Assembly: GCF_003201875.1 (NCBI RefSeq)
Contig: NZ_QJKD01000005.1
Coordinates: 310,001 to 374,000 of the forward strand
Direction of reading: 5' to 3'
Source of the DNA: Hungatella effluvii
GTDB lineage: Bacteria; Bacillota; Clostridia; Lachnospirales; Lachnospiraceae
Length of the DNA stretch: 64,000 nucleotides
Positions 7,717-14,428 of the stretch are shown here, one piece after another (the stretch's first letter is position 1; the number at the start of each line of letters is the position of its first letter). A program made the position numbers and the translations under genes. Below the pieces are notes generated by a model that saw only the letters and a list, made by a program, of their open reading frames with translations, did not search any database and was not told the origin of the DNA.

Positions 7717-8476
7717 CCGTATTTCCCTCCCCTCTTACATTGGTAATATGAATATAGTATTTGTAAGAATCCGACAAGTAGGAATTCTCCGAAAATTCCA
7801 CCGGTCTTCCGTTCATGTCATATGTAACCCGTTCCTTGTAGACCAGAGGCTTGCTTTCCTCCAAAAACAGTTCCCTTCGAATCTCAGAAGTCGCCATCTT
7901 TGCTTCCACGGTCTCATCTGCGCTCCCAAGTACAATTCCATGCTGTTCTAAGTACTCATACAGCGACGTCGTAGAATCAAAGTCCTCTCCCCTGAGTGCA
8001 AATCCCAGACGGCCGCTGACATACGTCTCATTCAGAGCAATAATCCGCCCGTTGAGCAGCCTGAGCCGCTTTAGAGAGTAAACCTTTTCCCCAGTTTCCA
8101 CCTGAAGCATCTCTGCAATCTTAACGCTCGCCTCCACTTCCTTGCAGTGCAGAATGATAGAGCCCGGTTTATCCCCCTTGACCTTCGCATCACCGCTGAA
8201 GCTGTTGAATACAGACATATCACGTTCCTTTTTCTGCGGGCATACAATCGTTCCACGCCCTTTCCGCTTAATCAGATAGCCATCATGTTCCAGATCTGAT
8301 ATCGCTCTGCGAACTGTAATCCTGCTCACTTCAAACATCTCCTGCATTTCTTTCTCTGACGGAATGATCTCATTCTCTTTATAAAAGCCGTCTGCTATCC
8401 TTTCTTTTATATAAGAATATAACTGCTGGTGAATCGGTACCTTAGAATCCTTATCAAGCCTGATGGATTGTTCCAT
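7703..8476 (-). CDS. GntR/HutC-type transcriptional regulator
   Basis: This 257-residue protein is a GntR-family regulator of the HutC subfamily. Residues about 10-75 form the winged helix (PIHQQLYSYIKERIADGFY, then SRITVRRAISDLEHDGYL). Residues about 95-245 form a UTRA ligand-binding domain with the usual RLRLLNGRIIALNETYV region. AAGGAGGAG precedes the ATG. It is the first gene of the operon and lies directly downstream of a promoter with a perfect 18-bp palindrome between the -35 and -10 boxes. It is therefore very probably the autoregulated repressor of the pathway, released by a phosphorylated intermediate or substrate. The ligand is not predictable. Confidence 0.92.
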   Translation of the reverse strand: MEQSIRLDKDSKVPIHQQLYSYIKERIADGFYKENEIIPSEKEMQEMFEVSRITVRRAISDLEHDGYLIKRKGRGTIVCPQKKERDMSVFNSFSGDAKVKGDKPGSIILHCKEVEASVKIAEMLQVETGEKVYSLKRLRLLNGRIIALNETYVSGRLGFALRGEDFDSTTSLYEYLEQHGIVLGSADETVEAKMATSEIRRELFLEESKPLVYKERVTYDMNGRPVEFSENSYLSDSYKYYIHITNVRGEGNTGEKV

Positions 8477-8500
8477 ATGCTCCTCCTTGTCTGTGATGTT

Positions 8501-8529
8501 ATAATAACATGTTATAACATGTTTGTCAA
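8501..8529 (-). promoter_or_regulatory. Promoter of the GntR/PTS operon
   Basis: On the minus strand TTGACA (8524-8529) and TATTAT (8501-8506) are 17 bp apart and lie about 25-50 bases before the GntR gene. The -35 box is consensus and the -10 box differs by one base. Confidence 0.8.
8506..8523. promoter_or_regulatory. GntR operator palindrome
   Basis: AACATGTTATAACATGTT is a perfect 18-bp palindrome that fills the spacer between the -35 and -10 boxes. A second, overlapping palindrome TGTTATAATAACA lies at 8497-8509, and the core GTTATAAC recurs at 8638-8645. Placement in the spacer implies repression by steric block. The cognate regulator is most likely the adjacent GntR protein; that pairing is inference. 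Confidence 0.75.
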
Positions 8530-8674
8530 CATCTTTATCTATTTCGTATATTTTTTCATGATATTATTTTACCATATATGGAAAATAATTACAAACACGT
8601 TAAACTTATCATAACAGGCAATCCATCCCTCCATCTTGTTATAACGTATAAATGATTTTTGTTGCAAAATAAAA

Positions 8675-8708
8675 AGCACCGGCCGTCTCAAAAAAAACGG
8701 CCGGTGCT
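8675..8708 (-). terminator. Terminator of the DUF1858 gene
   Basis: AGCACCGGCCGT (8675-8686) and ACGGCCGGTGCT (8697-8708) form a perfect 12-bp stem. Read leftward it is followed by TTTTTATTTT. It lies 14 bases after the stop of the gene at 8723. Confidence 0.9.
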
Positions 8709-8722
8709 CCTATAAAGTTTTT

Positions 8723-8923
8723 CTATCTATCAGCAAGAACTTCATTAATCTGATTAACCAGTGTTTCACAGTCAATTCCATGAACCATACATGCTTCTTC
8801 CAAAGACTCACCCTGAGAAGCCGGGCAGCCAAGACAGTGCATGCCAGCGCGCATTAAAATCGGTGCAATGCAATCATCCATCTGGATCAGAGCGCCAATT
8901 AACATATCTTTACTAATCTGCAT
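8723..8923 (-). CDS. DUF1858 redox-disulfide domain protein
   Basis: This 66-residue protein matches the DUF1858 hybrid-cluster-associated redox disulfide group. The core is an N-terminal helix (about 1-28) followed by HCLGCPAS, with C30 and C33 as the putative redox pair, and a C-terminal helix ending in INEVL. The start at 8923 is chosen because AAAGGAGG lies eight bases upstream; a longer reading frame upstream has no ribosome site. It is a single-gene unit with its own promoter and terminator, divergent from the pyruvate formate-lyase operon. A role in thiol redox under anaerobic conditions is plausible but not shown by the sequence. Confidence 0.85.
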   Translation of the reverse strand: MQISKDMLIGALIQMDDCIAPILMRAGMHCLGCPASQGESLEEACMVHGIDCETLVNQINEVLADR

Positions 8924-8962
8924 CGTGTATTCCTCCTTTAAAAATGTACATACTGTTTCTAT

Positions 8963-8991
8963 AATATAATACTTTTCTTCCGAAATAGCAA
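8963..8991 (-). promoter_or_regulatory. Candidate promoter of the DUF1858 gene
   Basis: On the minus strand TTGCTA (8986-8991) and TATATT (8963-8968) are spaced by 17 bp, about 40 bases before the start codon. Confidence 0.6.
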
Positions 8992-9036
8992 GGGATTGTC
9001 CAGCCATTTTTGTAAAAATTTTATCATTACAAGGAC

Positions 9037-9065
9037 TTGACGTGTATACAGTATTCAACTATAAT
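9037..9065 (+). promoter_or_regulatory. Promoter of the pyruvate formate-lyase operon
   Basis: TTGACG (9037-9042) and TATAAT (9060-9065) are separated by exactly 17 bp. The start codon of the core gene is about 93 bases further on. Confidence 0.85.
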
Positions 9066-9067
9066 AT

Positions 9068-9090
9068 ATTCATACAAAAGTTGTATGAAT
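9068..9090. promoter_or_regulatory. Palindromic operator at the pfl start site
   Basis: ATTCATACAA and TTGTATGAAT form 10-bp perfect arms around AAG, starting three bases after the -10 box. The site would cover the transcription start, which suits a repressor. It does not match the Rex consensus I know, and the cognate factor is unknown. It could also fold as a 5' mRNA hairpin. Confidence 0.65.
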
Positions 9091-9158
9091 TATAACTTTT
9101 GGCAGCACTCGTTCATTATTTTTACTTATAAATAAGCAATCAACGGAGGTACAACATT

Positions 9159-11201
9159 ATGAGACCAGAGTGGAGAGATTTTAGCGGCGGCGTCTGGGAA
9201 AGAGAAATCAATGTCAGAGACTTTATACAGAAGAACTACACCCCCTATGACGGCGATGACACCTTCCTCGCAGGTCCGACCCAGGCTACAAAGGATTTGT
9301 GGGCCCAGGTTATGGATTTGACCGTAAAAGAAAGAGAAGCTGGCGGTGTGCTGGATATGGATACGAAAATTGTTTCCACCATCACCTCCCACGGCCCAGG
9401 CTACCTGGATAAAGAAAAGGAGCAAATTGTAGGTTTTCAGACAGATAAGCCATTTAAGCGTTCCTTACAGCCATACGGCGGTATCCGAATGGCCGAGAAG
9501 GCATGCGCGGACAACGGCTATACCATTGATCCGGAAATCAAGGAATTTTTTACCGTTCACAGAAAGACACATAATGCAGGCGTATTCGACGCTTATACCG
9601 ACGAGATGCGCGCCTGCCGTTCCAACCACATCATCACCGGCCTTCCGGATGCGTATGGCCGCGGCCGTATCATCGGCGACTACCGCCGTATCGCTTTATA
9701 CGGCATCGACCGCCTGATCGAGAACAAGGAAGAGCAGAAATCGACCACACGTACCATCATGTACTCCGATGTTATCCGTGAGCGTGAGGAGCTGTCTGAA
9801 CAGCTGCGCGCACTGGGTGAGTTAAAGAAGCTGGGCGCTATCTACGGTTTCGATATCTCCAAACCGGCGACTAATGTTAAGGAAGCGATCCAGTGGACAT
9901 ACCTGGGCTATTTAGCGGCTGTCAAGGAGCAGAACGGAGCAGCAATGTCCCTGGGACGTACCTCCACCTTCATCGATATCTATGCACAGAGAGATTTGGC
10001 AGAAGGCACCTTCACAGAAGAAGAGATTCAGGAATTCGTGGATCATTTTGTTATGAAGCTTCGTCTCGTAAAATTTGCCCGTACACCGGAATACAATGAA
10101 CTGTTCTCCGGAGACCCGACCTGGGTGACAGAGTCCATCGGCGGTGTCGGCATCGACGGACGCCACATGGTCACAAAAATGTCCTACCGTTATTTACACA
10201 CCTTACAGAACTTAGGAACCGCTCCGGAGCCCAACTTAACGGTTCTCTGGTCCACCAGACTTCCGGAAAACTTCAAGAGATTCTGTGCCAAGACCTCCAT
10301 CGAGTCCTCATCCATCCAGTATGAGAACGATGACCTGATGAGAGTCACCCACGGTGACGACTACGCCATCGCCTGCTGTGTTTCTTCCATGCGTGTCGGC
10401 AAGGAAATGCAGTTCTTCGGCGCCCGCGCCAACTTAGCGAAGTGCCTGTTATACGCGATTAATGGCGGTATCGATGAGGTAACGAAGAAGCAGGTAGGTC
10501 CGAAGTACCGTCCGATCACCTCCGAATATCTCGATTACGATGAGGTAATGGAGGCATACAGGGACATGATGAGATGGCTGGCCCGCGTTTACGTGAACAC
10601 CTTAAACATCATTCACTATATGCATGACAAATACTCCTACGAGCGCGTACAGATGGCGCTCCATGACAAGAAGGTAACACGCTGGTTTGCAACTGGTATC
10701 GCCGGCTTATCCGTAGTGGCCGACTCCTTATCCGCCATCAAATACGCAAAGGTCAAGACCGTGCGTGATGAAAACGGCATCGTCGTGGATTATATCGTGG
10801 AAGGTGATTTCCCGAAATACGGCAACAATGACGACCGCGTTGACCAGCTGGCCAGCGAGCTTGTTCACACCTTCATGAACTACGTAAAGGGCAATCACAC
10901 CTACCGCGGTGGTATCCCGACCACATCGATCTTAACCATCACCTCCAACGTCGTATACGGCAAGAACACCGGCGCGACACCGGATGGCAGAAAGGCGGGC
11001 GAGGCATTTGCGCCAGGCGCCAACCCGATGCACCACCGTGACAGCCACGGAGCCGTTGCTTCTCTGGCTTCCGTTGCAAAGCTTCCATTTAAAGATGCGC
11101 AGGATGGTATTTCCAATACCTTCTCCATCGTGCCCGGTGCGCTCGGCAAGGAAGATCAGATCTTTACCGGCGATCTGGAAGTGGATTTAGACAACATTTA
11201 A
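9159..11201 (+). CDS. pflB: Pyruvate formate-lyase core subunit lacking the glycyl-radical domain
   Basis: This is the catalytic core of pyruvate formate-lyase, which converts pyruvate and CoA to formate and acetyl-CoA. The tandem active-site cysteines are C406-C407 in AIACCVSSM, and the following [12 protein letters not shown] segment matches true PFL rather than other glycyl-radical enzymes. The protein is 680 residues, against about 740-760 for the family. It stops soon after [14 protein letters not shown], just where the C-terminal glycyl-radical loop should begin. The missing RVSGYAV segment is encoded separately at 11529-11780. The stop at 11201 is followed by two further genes in other frames, each with its own ribosome site, so this is not a single frameshift. 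A GGAGG lies nine bases before the ATG. The enzyme must work with a radical subunit supplied in trans. Confidence 0.93.
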   Translation: MRPEWRDFSGGVWEREINVRDFIQKNYTPYDGDDTFLAGPTQATKDLWAQVMDLTVKEREAGGVLDMDTKIVSTITSHGPGYLDKEKEQIVGFQTDKPFKRSLQPYGGIRMAEKACADNGYTIDPEIKEFFTVHRKTHNAGVFDAYTDEMRACRSNHIITGLPDAYGRGRIIGDYRRIALYGIDRLIENKEEQKSTTRTIMYSDVIREREELSEQLRALGELKKLGAIYGFDISKPATNVKEAIQWTYLGYLAAVKEQNGAAMSLGRTSTFIDIYAQRDLAEGTFTEEEIQEFVDHFVMKLRLVKFARTPEYNELFSGDPTWVTESIGGVGIDGRHMVTKMSYRYLHTLQNLGTAPEPNLTVLWSTRLPENFKRFCAKTSIESSSIQYENDDLMRVTHGDDYAIACCVSSMRVGKEMQFFGARANLAKCLLYAINGGIDEVTKKQVGPKYRPITSEYLDYDEVMEAYRDMMRWLARVYVNTLNIIHYMHDKYSYERVQMALHDKKVTRWFATGIAGLSVVADSLSAIKYAKVKTVRDENGIVVDYIVEGDFPKYGNNDDRVDQLASELVHTFMNYVKGNHTYRGGIPTTSILTITSNVVYGKNTGATPDGRKAGEAFAPGANPMHHRDSHGAVASLASVAKLPFKDAQDGISNTFSIVPGALGKEDQIFTGDLEVDLDNI

Positions 11202-11232
11202 CTGAAGACCTGTTAAGGAAGGAAGTGCTTTT

Positions 11233-11502
11233 ATGGCAGCCCCTGACGAAAAAAAGATTGACGATATCATCGCCATGCTGGATGCGTTTGTATCCGGCGG
11301 CGGCGGTCATATGAACATCCGCACGGCCTCAGACGGAACGGTCAGCGCGGATACCACCACCTCAAAGACCGTCACCACCATGAATTCCTTAGACTGTGCC
11401 GCCGGCAATCTGGCCTGCAACGTGCCCACCCTGTTCGAGGGTATGGACACCGATGAGGAGGACCCGGAAAACAGTGCGACGGATTTCTCAGACAACTATT
11501 AA
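11233..11502 (+). CDS. Small protein resembling a degenerate glycyl-radical subunit N-terminus
   Basis: The 89-residue product has no firm family. Residues 9-30 ([12 protein letters not shown], then [10 protein letters not shown]) align with [12 protein letters not shown] and [10 protein letters not shown] of the next gene, which matches the start of the PFL glycyl-radical domain. After that the similarity ends: there is no RVSGYA motif, and the remainder is rich in Thr, Ser and acidic residues with two cysteines (DCAAGNLAC). AAGGAAGG stands before the ATG, so it is probably translated. It may be a decayed duplicate of the radical subunit, or a structural partner that docks on the PFL core at the same surface. 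The reading frame is intact, which favours some retained function. Confidence 0.7.
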   Translation: MAAPDEKKIDDIIAMLDAFVSGGGGHMNIRTASDGTVSADTTTSKTVTTMNSLDCAAGNLACNVPTLFEGMDTDEEDPENSATDFSDNY

Positions 11503-11528
11503 ATACACCATTACAGGAGGAAAAAAAC

Positions 11529-11780
11529 ATGGCAAATACAAACATCAGTGACTCTCAGATCGACAACTTGGTATCCCTGTTAGACGGCTATGTACAGGAA
11601 GGCGGACACCACTTAAACGTCAACGTGTTCACCCGCGAAACCTTACTGGACGCTCAGAAGCATCCGGAAAACTATCCGCAGCTGACCGTGCGTGTATCCG
11701 GCTATGCGGTTAACTTCATTAAGCTTACAAAGGAACAGCAGGACGAGGTTATCTCCCGTACGTTCCACGACGCGATCTAA
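11529..11780 (+). CDS. Separate glycyl-radical subunit of pyruvate formate-lyase (GrcA-like)
   Basis: The 83-residue protein is the missing C-terminal domain of PFL. It runs from LLDGYV and [10 protein letters not shown] through [13 protein letters not shown] to SRTFHDAI, matching the end of full-length PFL. The radical glycine is G58 in RVSGYA. It resembles E. coli GrcA/YfiD, which can replace a damaged PFL C-terminus, but here the core has no radical domain of its own, so this subunit should be obligatory. AGGAGG lies about eight bases before the ATG. It stands between the core and the activating enzyme, as expected for co-expression. Confidence 0.92.
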   Translation: MANTNISDSQIDNLVSLLDGYVQEGGHHLNVNVFTRETLLDAQKHPENYPQLTVRVSGYAVNFIKLTKEQQDEVISRTFHDAI

Positions 11781-11831
11781 AACGCACATGAAATACGTTC
11801 CATTTTCATAAGAAAGGCAGGCGCTCTCCGC

Positions 11832-12602
11832 ATGACGACAGGTCAGATACATTCGATTGAAAGCTTCGGCACCGTTGACGGGCCGGGCATCCGCATGGTA
11901 GTCTTTACGAAAGGCTGTCCCATGCGCTGCCAGTACTGTCACAACCCTGACACCTGGTCGTCAGGCGGGGGCACCTCCATGACGGTCTCTGAGATCCTGA
12001 GCCAGTATGAGGCTTCCCGCCCGTTCTACCGAGGCGGAGGCATCACGGTGACCGGCGGAGAACCTCTGCTTCAGATGGAATTTGTGACGGAATTATTCGA
12101 GGAGGCACGCCGGCGGGATATCCATACGTGTCTTGATACCTCCGGCGTCACCTTCCGGGACGCAGATACGGCATACTTAGAGCAGCTGGACCGGCTGCTC
12201 GCCTCTACCTGCCTCGTTATGCTCGATTTAAAGCAGATTGACGACGAAAAGCACCGGCTGCTTACGGGCCGCCCAAACCGGAATATCCTGCAGTTTGCAG
12301 AGTATCTCGATCAAAAACAGATCCCCATGTGGATTCGCCACGTAGTGGTACCGGGGATTACGGACAACGAAAAAGACTTATACCATCTGGGCCGTTTTAT
12401 CGGAACACTGAAATACGTGAAGGCCCTGGATGTCCTTCCCTACCACGATATGGGCAAGGTAAAATATAAGAATCTCGGCATGATTTATCCATTGGAGGAT
12501 GTGCCGCCGATGTCAAAAGAAGGCGCCGTGGCTGCAAAGAAAATCATACTTCACGGCATCAAAGATGTGCGCACTGGAGCCCCGGATCTTTTCTGCTCCT
12601 AA
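11832..12602 (+). CDS. pflA: Pyruvate formate-lyase activating enzyme
   Basis: This is a radical-SAM enzyme of 256 residues that abstracts a hydrogen from the PFL glycine to make the active radical. The cluster motif CxxxCxxC is C29, C33 and C36 in GCPMRCQYC. VTGGEPLLQ (GGE SAM-binding motif) and the C-terminal DVLPYHDMGKVKY segment are typical of PflA. Length agrees with the family (about 245-260). It follows the separate radical subunit by about 50 bases with a weak AAGGCAGG site. Its natural target here would be the small subunit, alone or bound to the core. Confidence 0.95.
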   Translation: MTTGQIHSIESFGTVDGPGIRMVVFTKGCPMRCQYCHNPDTWSSGGGTSMTVSEILSQYEASRPFYRGGGITVTGGEPLLQMEFVTELFEEARRRDIHTCLDTSGVTFRDADTAYLEQLDRLLASTCLVMLDLKQIDDEKHRLLTGRPNRNILQFAEYLDQKQIPMWIRHVVVPGITDNEKDLYHLGRFIGTLKYVKALDVLPYHDMGKVKYKNLGMIYPLEDVPPMSKEGAVAAKKIILHGIKDVRTGAPDLFCS

Positions 12603-12631
12603 TTTTGAACAAAAACTACATCATTTTCCAC

Positions 12632-12660
12632 TTGAATAATTTACATTTATAGTATAGAAT
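12632..12660 (+). promoter_or_regulatory. Candidate promoter of the ferredoxin gene
   Basis: TTGAAT (12632-12637) and TAGAAT (12655-12660) are 17 bp apart. The sequence GTATAGAATATA occurs at 12652 and again at 12671, so the -10 region is duplicated. Confidence 0.55.
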
Positions 12661-12697
12661 ATAGGCAAATGTATAGAATATAAGGAGGTAATTTATT

Positions 12698-12868
12698 ATG
12701 GCATATGTTATTAGTGATGCATGCGTAAGCTGCGGAACATGTGAAGGCGAATGTCCAGTAAACGCGATTGCTGAGGGCGACGGACAGTACGTTATCGACG
12801 CTGATACCTGTATCAGCTGCGGAACTTGTGCTGGTGTATGTCCTACAGGCGCTATTTCTGAGGAATAA
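12698..12868 (+). CDS. 2[4Fe-4S] clostridial-type ferredoxin
   Basis: This 56-residue protein is a bacterial 2[4Fe-4S] ferredoxin. It has two CxxCxxCxxxCP motifs: C9, C12, C15, C19 and C38, C41, C44, C48, each followed by a small hydrophobic stretch (VNAIA and TGAIS). TAAGGAGG lies about 10 bases before the ATG. It has its own candidate promoter and a strong terminator. Because it directly follows pflA, it may be the electron donor to the activating enzyme; it could equally serve hydrogenase or pyruvate:ferredoxin oxidoreductase elsewhere. Confidence 0.95.
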   Translation: MAYVISDACVSCGTCEGECPVNAIAEGDGQYVIDADTCISCGTCAGVCPTGAISEE

Positions 12869-12879
12869 TTAAATACATA

Positions 12880-12926
12880 AAGGAGCATGATCGATACCAG
12901 TCCGGTATTTGGCCATGCTCCTTTTT
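12880..12926 (+). terminator. Terminator after the ferredoxin gene
   Basis: AAGGAGCATG (12880-12889) pairs with CATGCTCCTT (12914-12923) and TTTTTG follows. The loop carries a nested ATACC/GGTAT pair. It lies between convergent genes and may also act weakly for the GH1 gene on the other strand. Confidence 0.88.
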
Positions 12927-12937
12927 GTTTTGCAGAT

Positions 12938-14338
12938 TTATATTTCGGTATGCAGAGAAAATCCGCCCTGTTCCGCCGTCACCCGGAACCATCTTCCCGA
13001 TTTCTTTACCGTAAGCCGGCAATTGTCCTTTCTATCCACTCTTATCATGCCATACCGGTTCTTATATGCATTCTTCCAGGACCAGCAGTCAAAGGGCGCC
13101 CATAAGTGGTATCCGAAGCAGTTACAGCCCTCCACGATAGCCTTATGAAGCCAGATTAAATGATCCCGTATGAATTCAATTCTGTAATCGTCCTCCACGA
13201 TGCCATCCACGCCGATGAACTGCTCTTCGTTTTGCACGCCCATACCATTTTCCGATAGGTACCAGGGAATATTGCCGTAATTGTCGCGCAGTTGGATGGC
13301 GATTTCATAGACGGCAGGCTCATATATCTCCCATCCTCTGGAAAAATTCATCTTCTGTCCTTCATAAGTATATTCTTCAAAATACTTTTCCGGCATGAGG
13401 GGACCAGTAAACGGACTGCTCCTTCTCGTAACCCGCCTCGGATGGTAGTAATTCACTCCGAGAAAATCTACCGTATTGGCGCGGATCACCTCTAAGTCCT
13501 CCGCCTGAGCCTCCGGGCAGATTCCCTCCTTCTTTAAAAGCTCCACCAGGGCGTTTGGATACTCTCCTTTTAAGGAAGGATCCAGGAAGGATTTGTTGAA
13601 CAGCAGATCGGCAGTTTCCGCACTTCTTCTGTCTTCTGCATTCTCCGGCTCTTTGCAGTAGGTAGGCGTTAGATTCAGCACGATACCGATCTGCCCCTTC
13701 CCGCCTCTCTTCCGAAACTCCTTAACCGCCATACTGCTGGCAAGCTGAAGATGGTACGATACCAGGGCCGCCCTTTTCGCATCACAGACAGCCGGATAAT
13801 GATTCTTATAAAGATAGCCGCCCTCCGTTATGACAATCGGTTCGTTAAAGGTAAGCCACCGTTTTACCCTGCCTCCAAACAATTCAAAGCATTTTGCTGC
13901 GTACGCCGCAAATGCCTCCGCCGTTTCCCTGTTCTCAAAGCCTCCCTTCTCCACCCAGTACATGGGCAGATCAAAGTGATGGAGACAGAGAATCGGCTCG
14001 ATCCCGCGGCTTAACAGCTCGTCAATTACCGAATTGTAAAACTCCACACCCGCCTCATTTATGGTTCCCTCACGGTCTTTTATGAGCCGGCTCCACTGAA
14101 TCGAGGTGCGGTAGGAGTTCATGCCGATCTCCTTCATAAGTCCGGCATACTCCTTATATTTGTGGTAGAAATCCGAAGTCACGGCTGGTCCCACACCGTC
14201 GTAAAACAACTCCGGGGCCTGCTGAAACCAGTAATCCCATTCCATCTCCGCTTTTCCGTCTCCCGGAAAGCTGCCCTCCGACTGGGGGCCGGAACAGGCC
14301 GCGCCCCATAGAAAATCTTTACTGAACTGATACTCCAT
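12938..14338 (-). CDS. GH1 glycosidase, probably 6-phospho-beta-glycosidase
   Basis: This is a GH1 TIM-barrel enzyme of 466 residues with no signal peptide, so it is cytoplasmic. The acid/base is E166 in TFNEP and the nucleophile is E363 in SENG. In plain beta-glucosidases an E-W pair in the NFEW motif contacts the sugar 4- and 6-hydroxyls. Here the matching position is S420 in DCWSW, as in 6-phospho-specific members, although the Lys of the KRY phosphate motif is N here. The start at 14338 has AGGAGG six bases upstream. It is the last gene of the mannosidase/sulfatase operon, which has an ABC importer rather than a PTS, so a phosphorylated substrate would have to come from the ROK kinase or elsewhere. 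Confidence 0.85.
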   Translation of the reverse strand: MEYQFSKDFLWGAACSGPQSEGSFPGDGKAEMEWDYWFQQAPELFYDGVGPAVTSDFYHKYKEYAGLMKEIGMNSYRTSIQWSRLIKDREGTINEAGVEFYNSVIDELLSRGIEPILCLHHFDLPMYWVEKGGFENRETAEAFAAYAAKCFELFGGRVKRWLTFNEPIVITEGGYLYKNHYPAVCDAKRAALVSYHLQLASSMAVKEFRKRGGKGQIGIVLNLTPTYCKEPENAEDRRSAETADLLFNKSFLDPSLKGEYPNALVELLKKEGICPEAQAEDLEVIRANTVDFLGVNYYHPRRVTRRSSPFTGPLMPEKYFEEYTYEGQKMNFSRGWEIYEPAVYEIAIQLRDNYGNIPWYLSENGMGVQNEEQFIGVDGIVEDDYRIEFIRDHLIWLHKAIVEGCNCFGYHLWAPFDCWSWKNAYKNRYGMIRVDRKDNCRLTVKKSGRWFRVTAEQGGFSLHTEI

Positions 14339-14365
14339 TGAAACCTCCTGCAATACTGTATTGTT

Positions 14366-14428
14366 GTAACAGTTCAGACGGCTCAGCGTCCGTTTTTGCA
14401 CCAATTTTCCCGCCGTCTGAACTGTTAC
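14366..14428. repeat. 17-bp inverted repeat between ROK and GH1 genes
   Basis: GTAACAGTTCAGACGGC (14366-14382) and GCCGTCTGAACTGTTAC (14412-14428) are perfect 17-bp arms with a 29-base spacer. The right arm contains the ROK stop codon. The spacer reads CCGTTTTTG on the plus strand; no T-run follows the stem on the mRNA strand, so it is not a standard terminator. An mRNA processing or stability hairpin is possible. Confidence 0.75.

Noticed and set aside
12616..12888. Minus-strand frame of 90 codons over the ferredoxin gene
   Set aside because: It is the complement of the repeated Cys motifs of the ferredoxin; the plus strand has the ribosome site, motifs and terminator.
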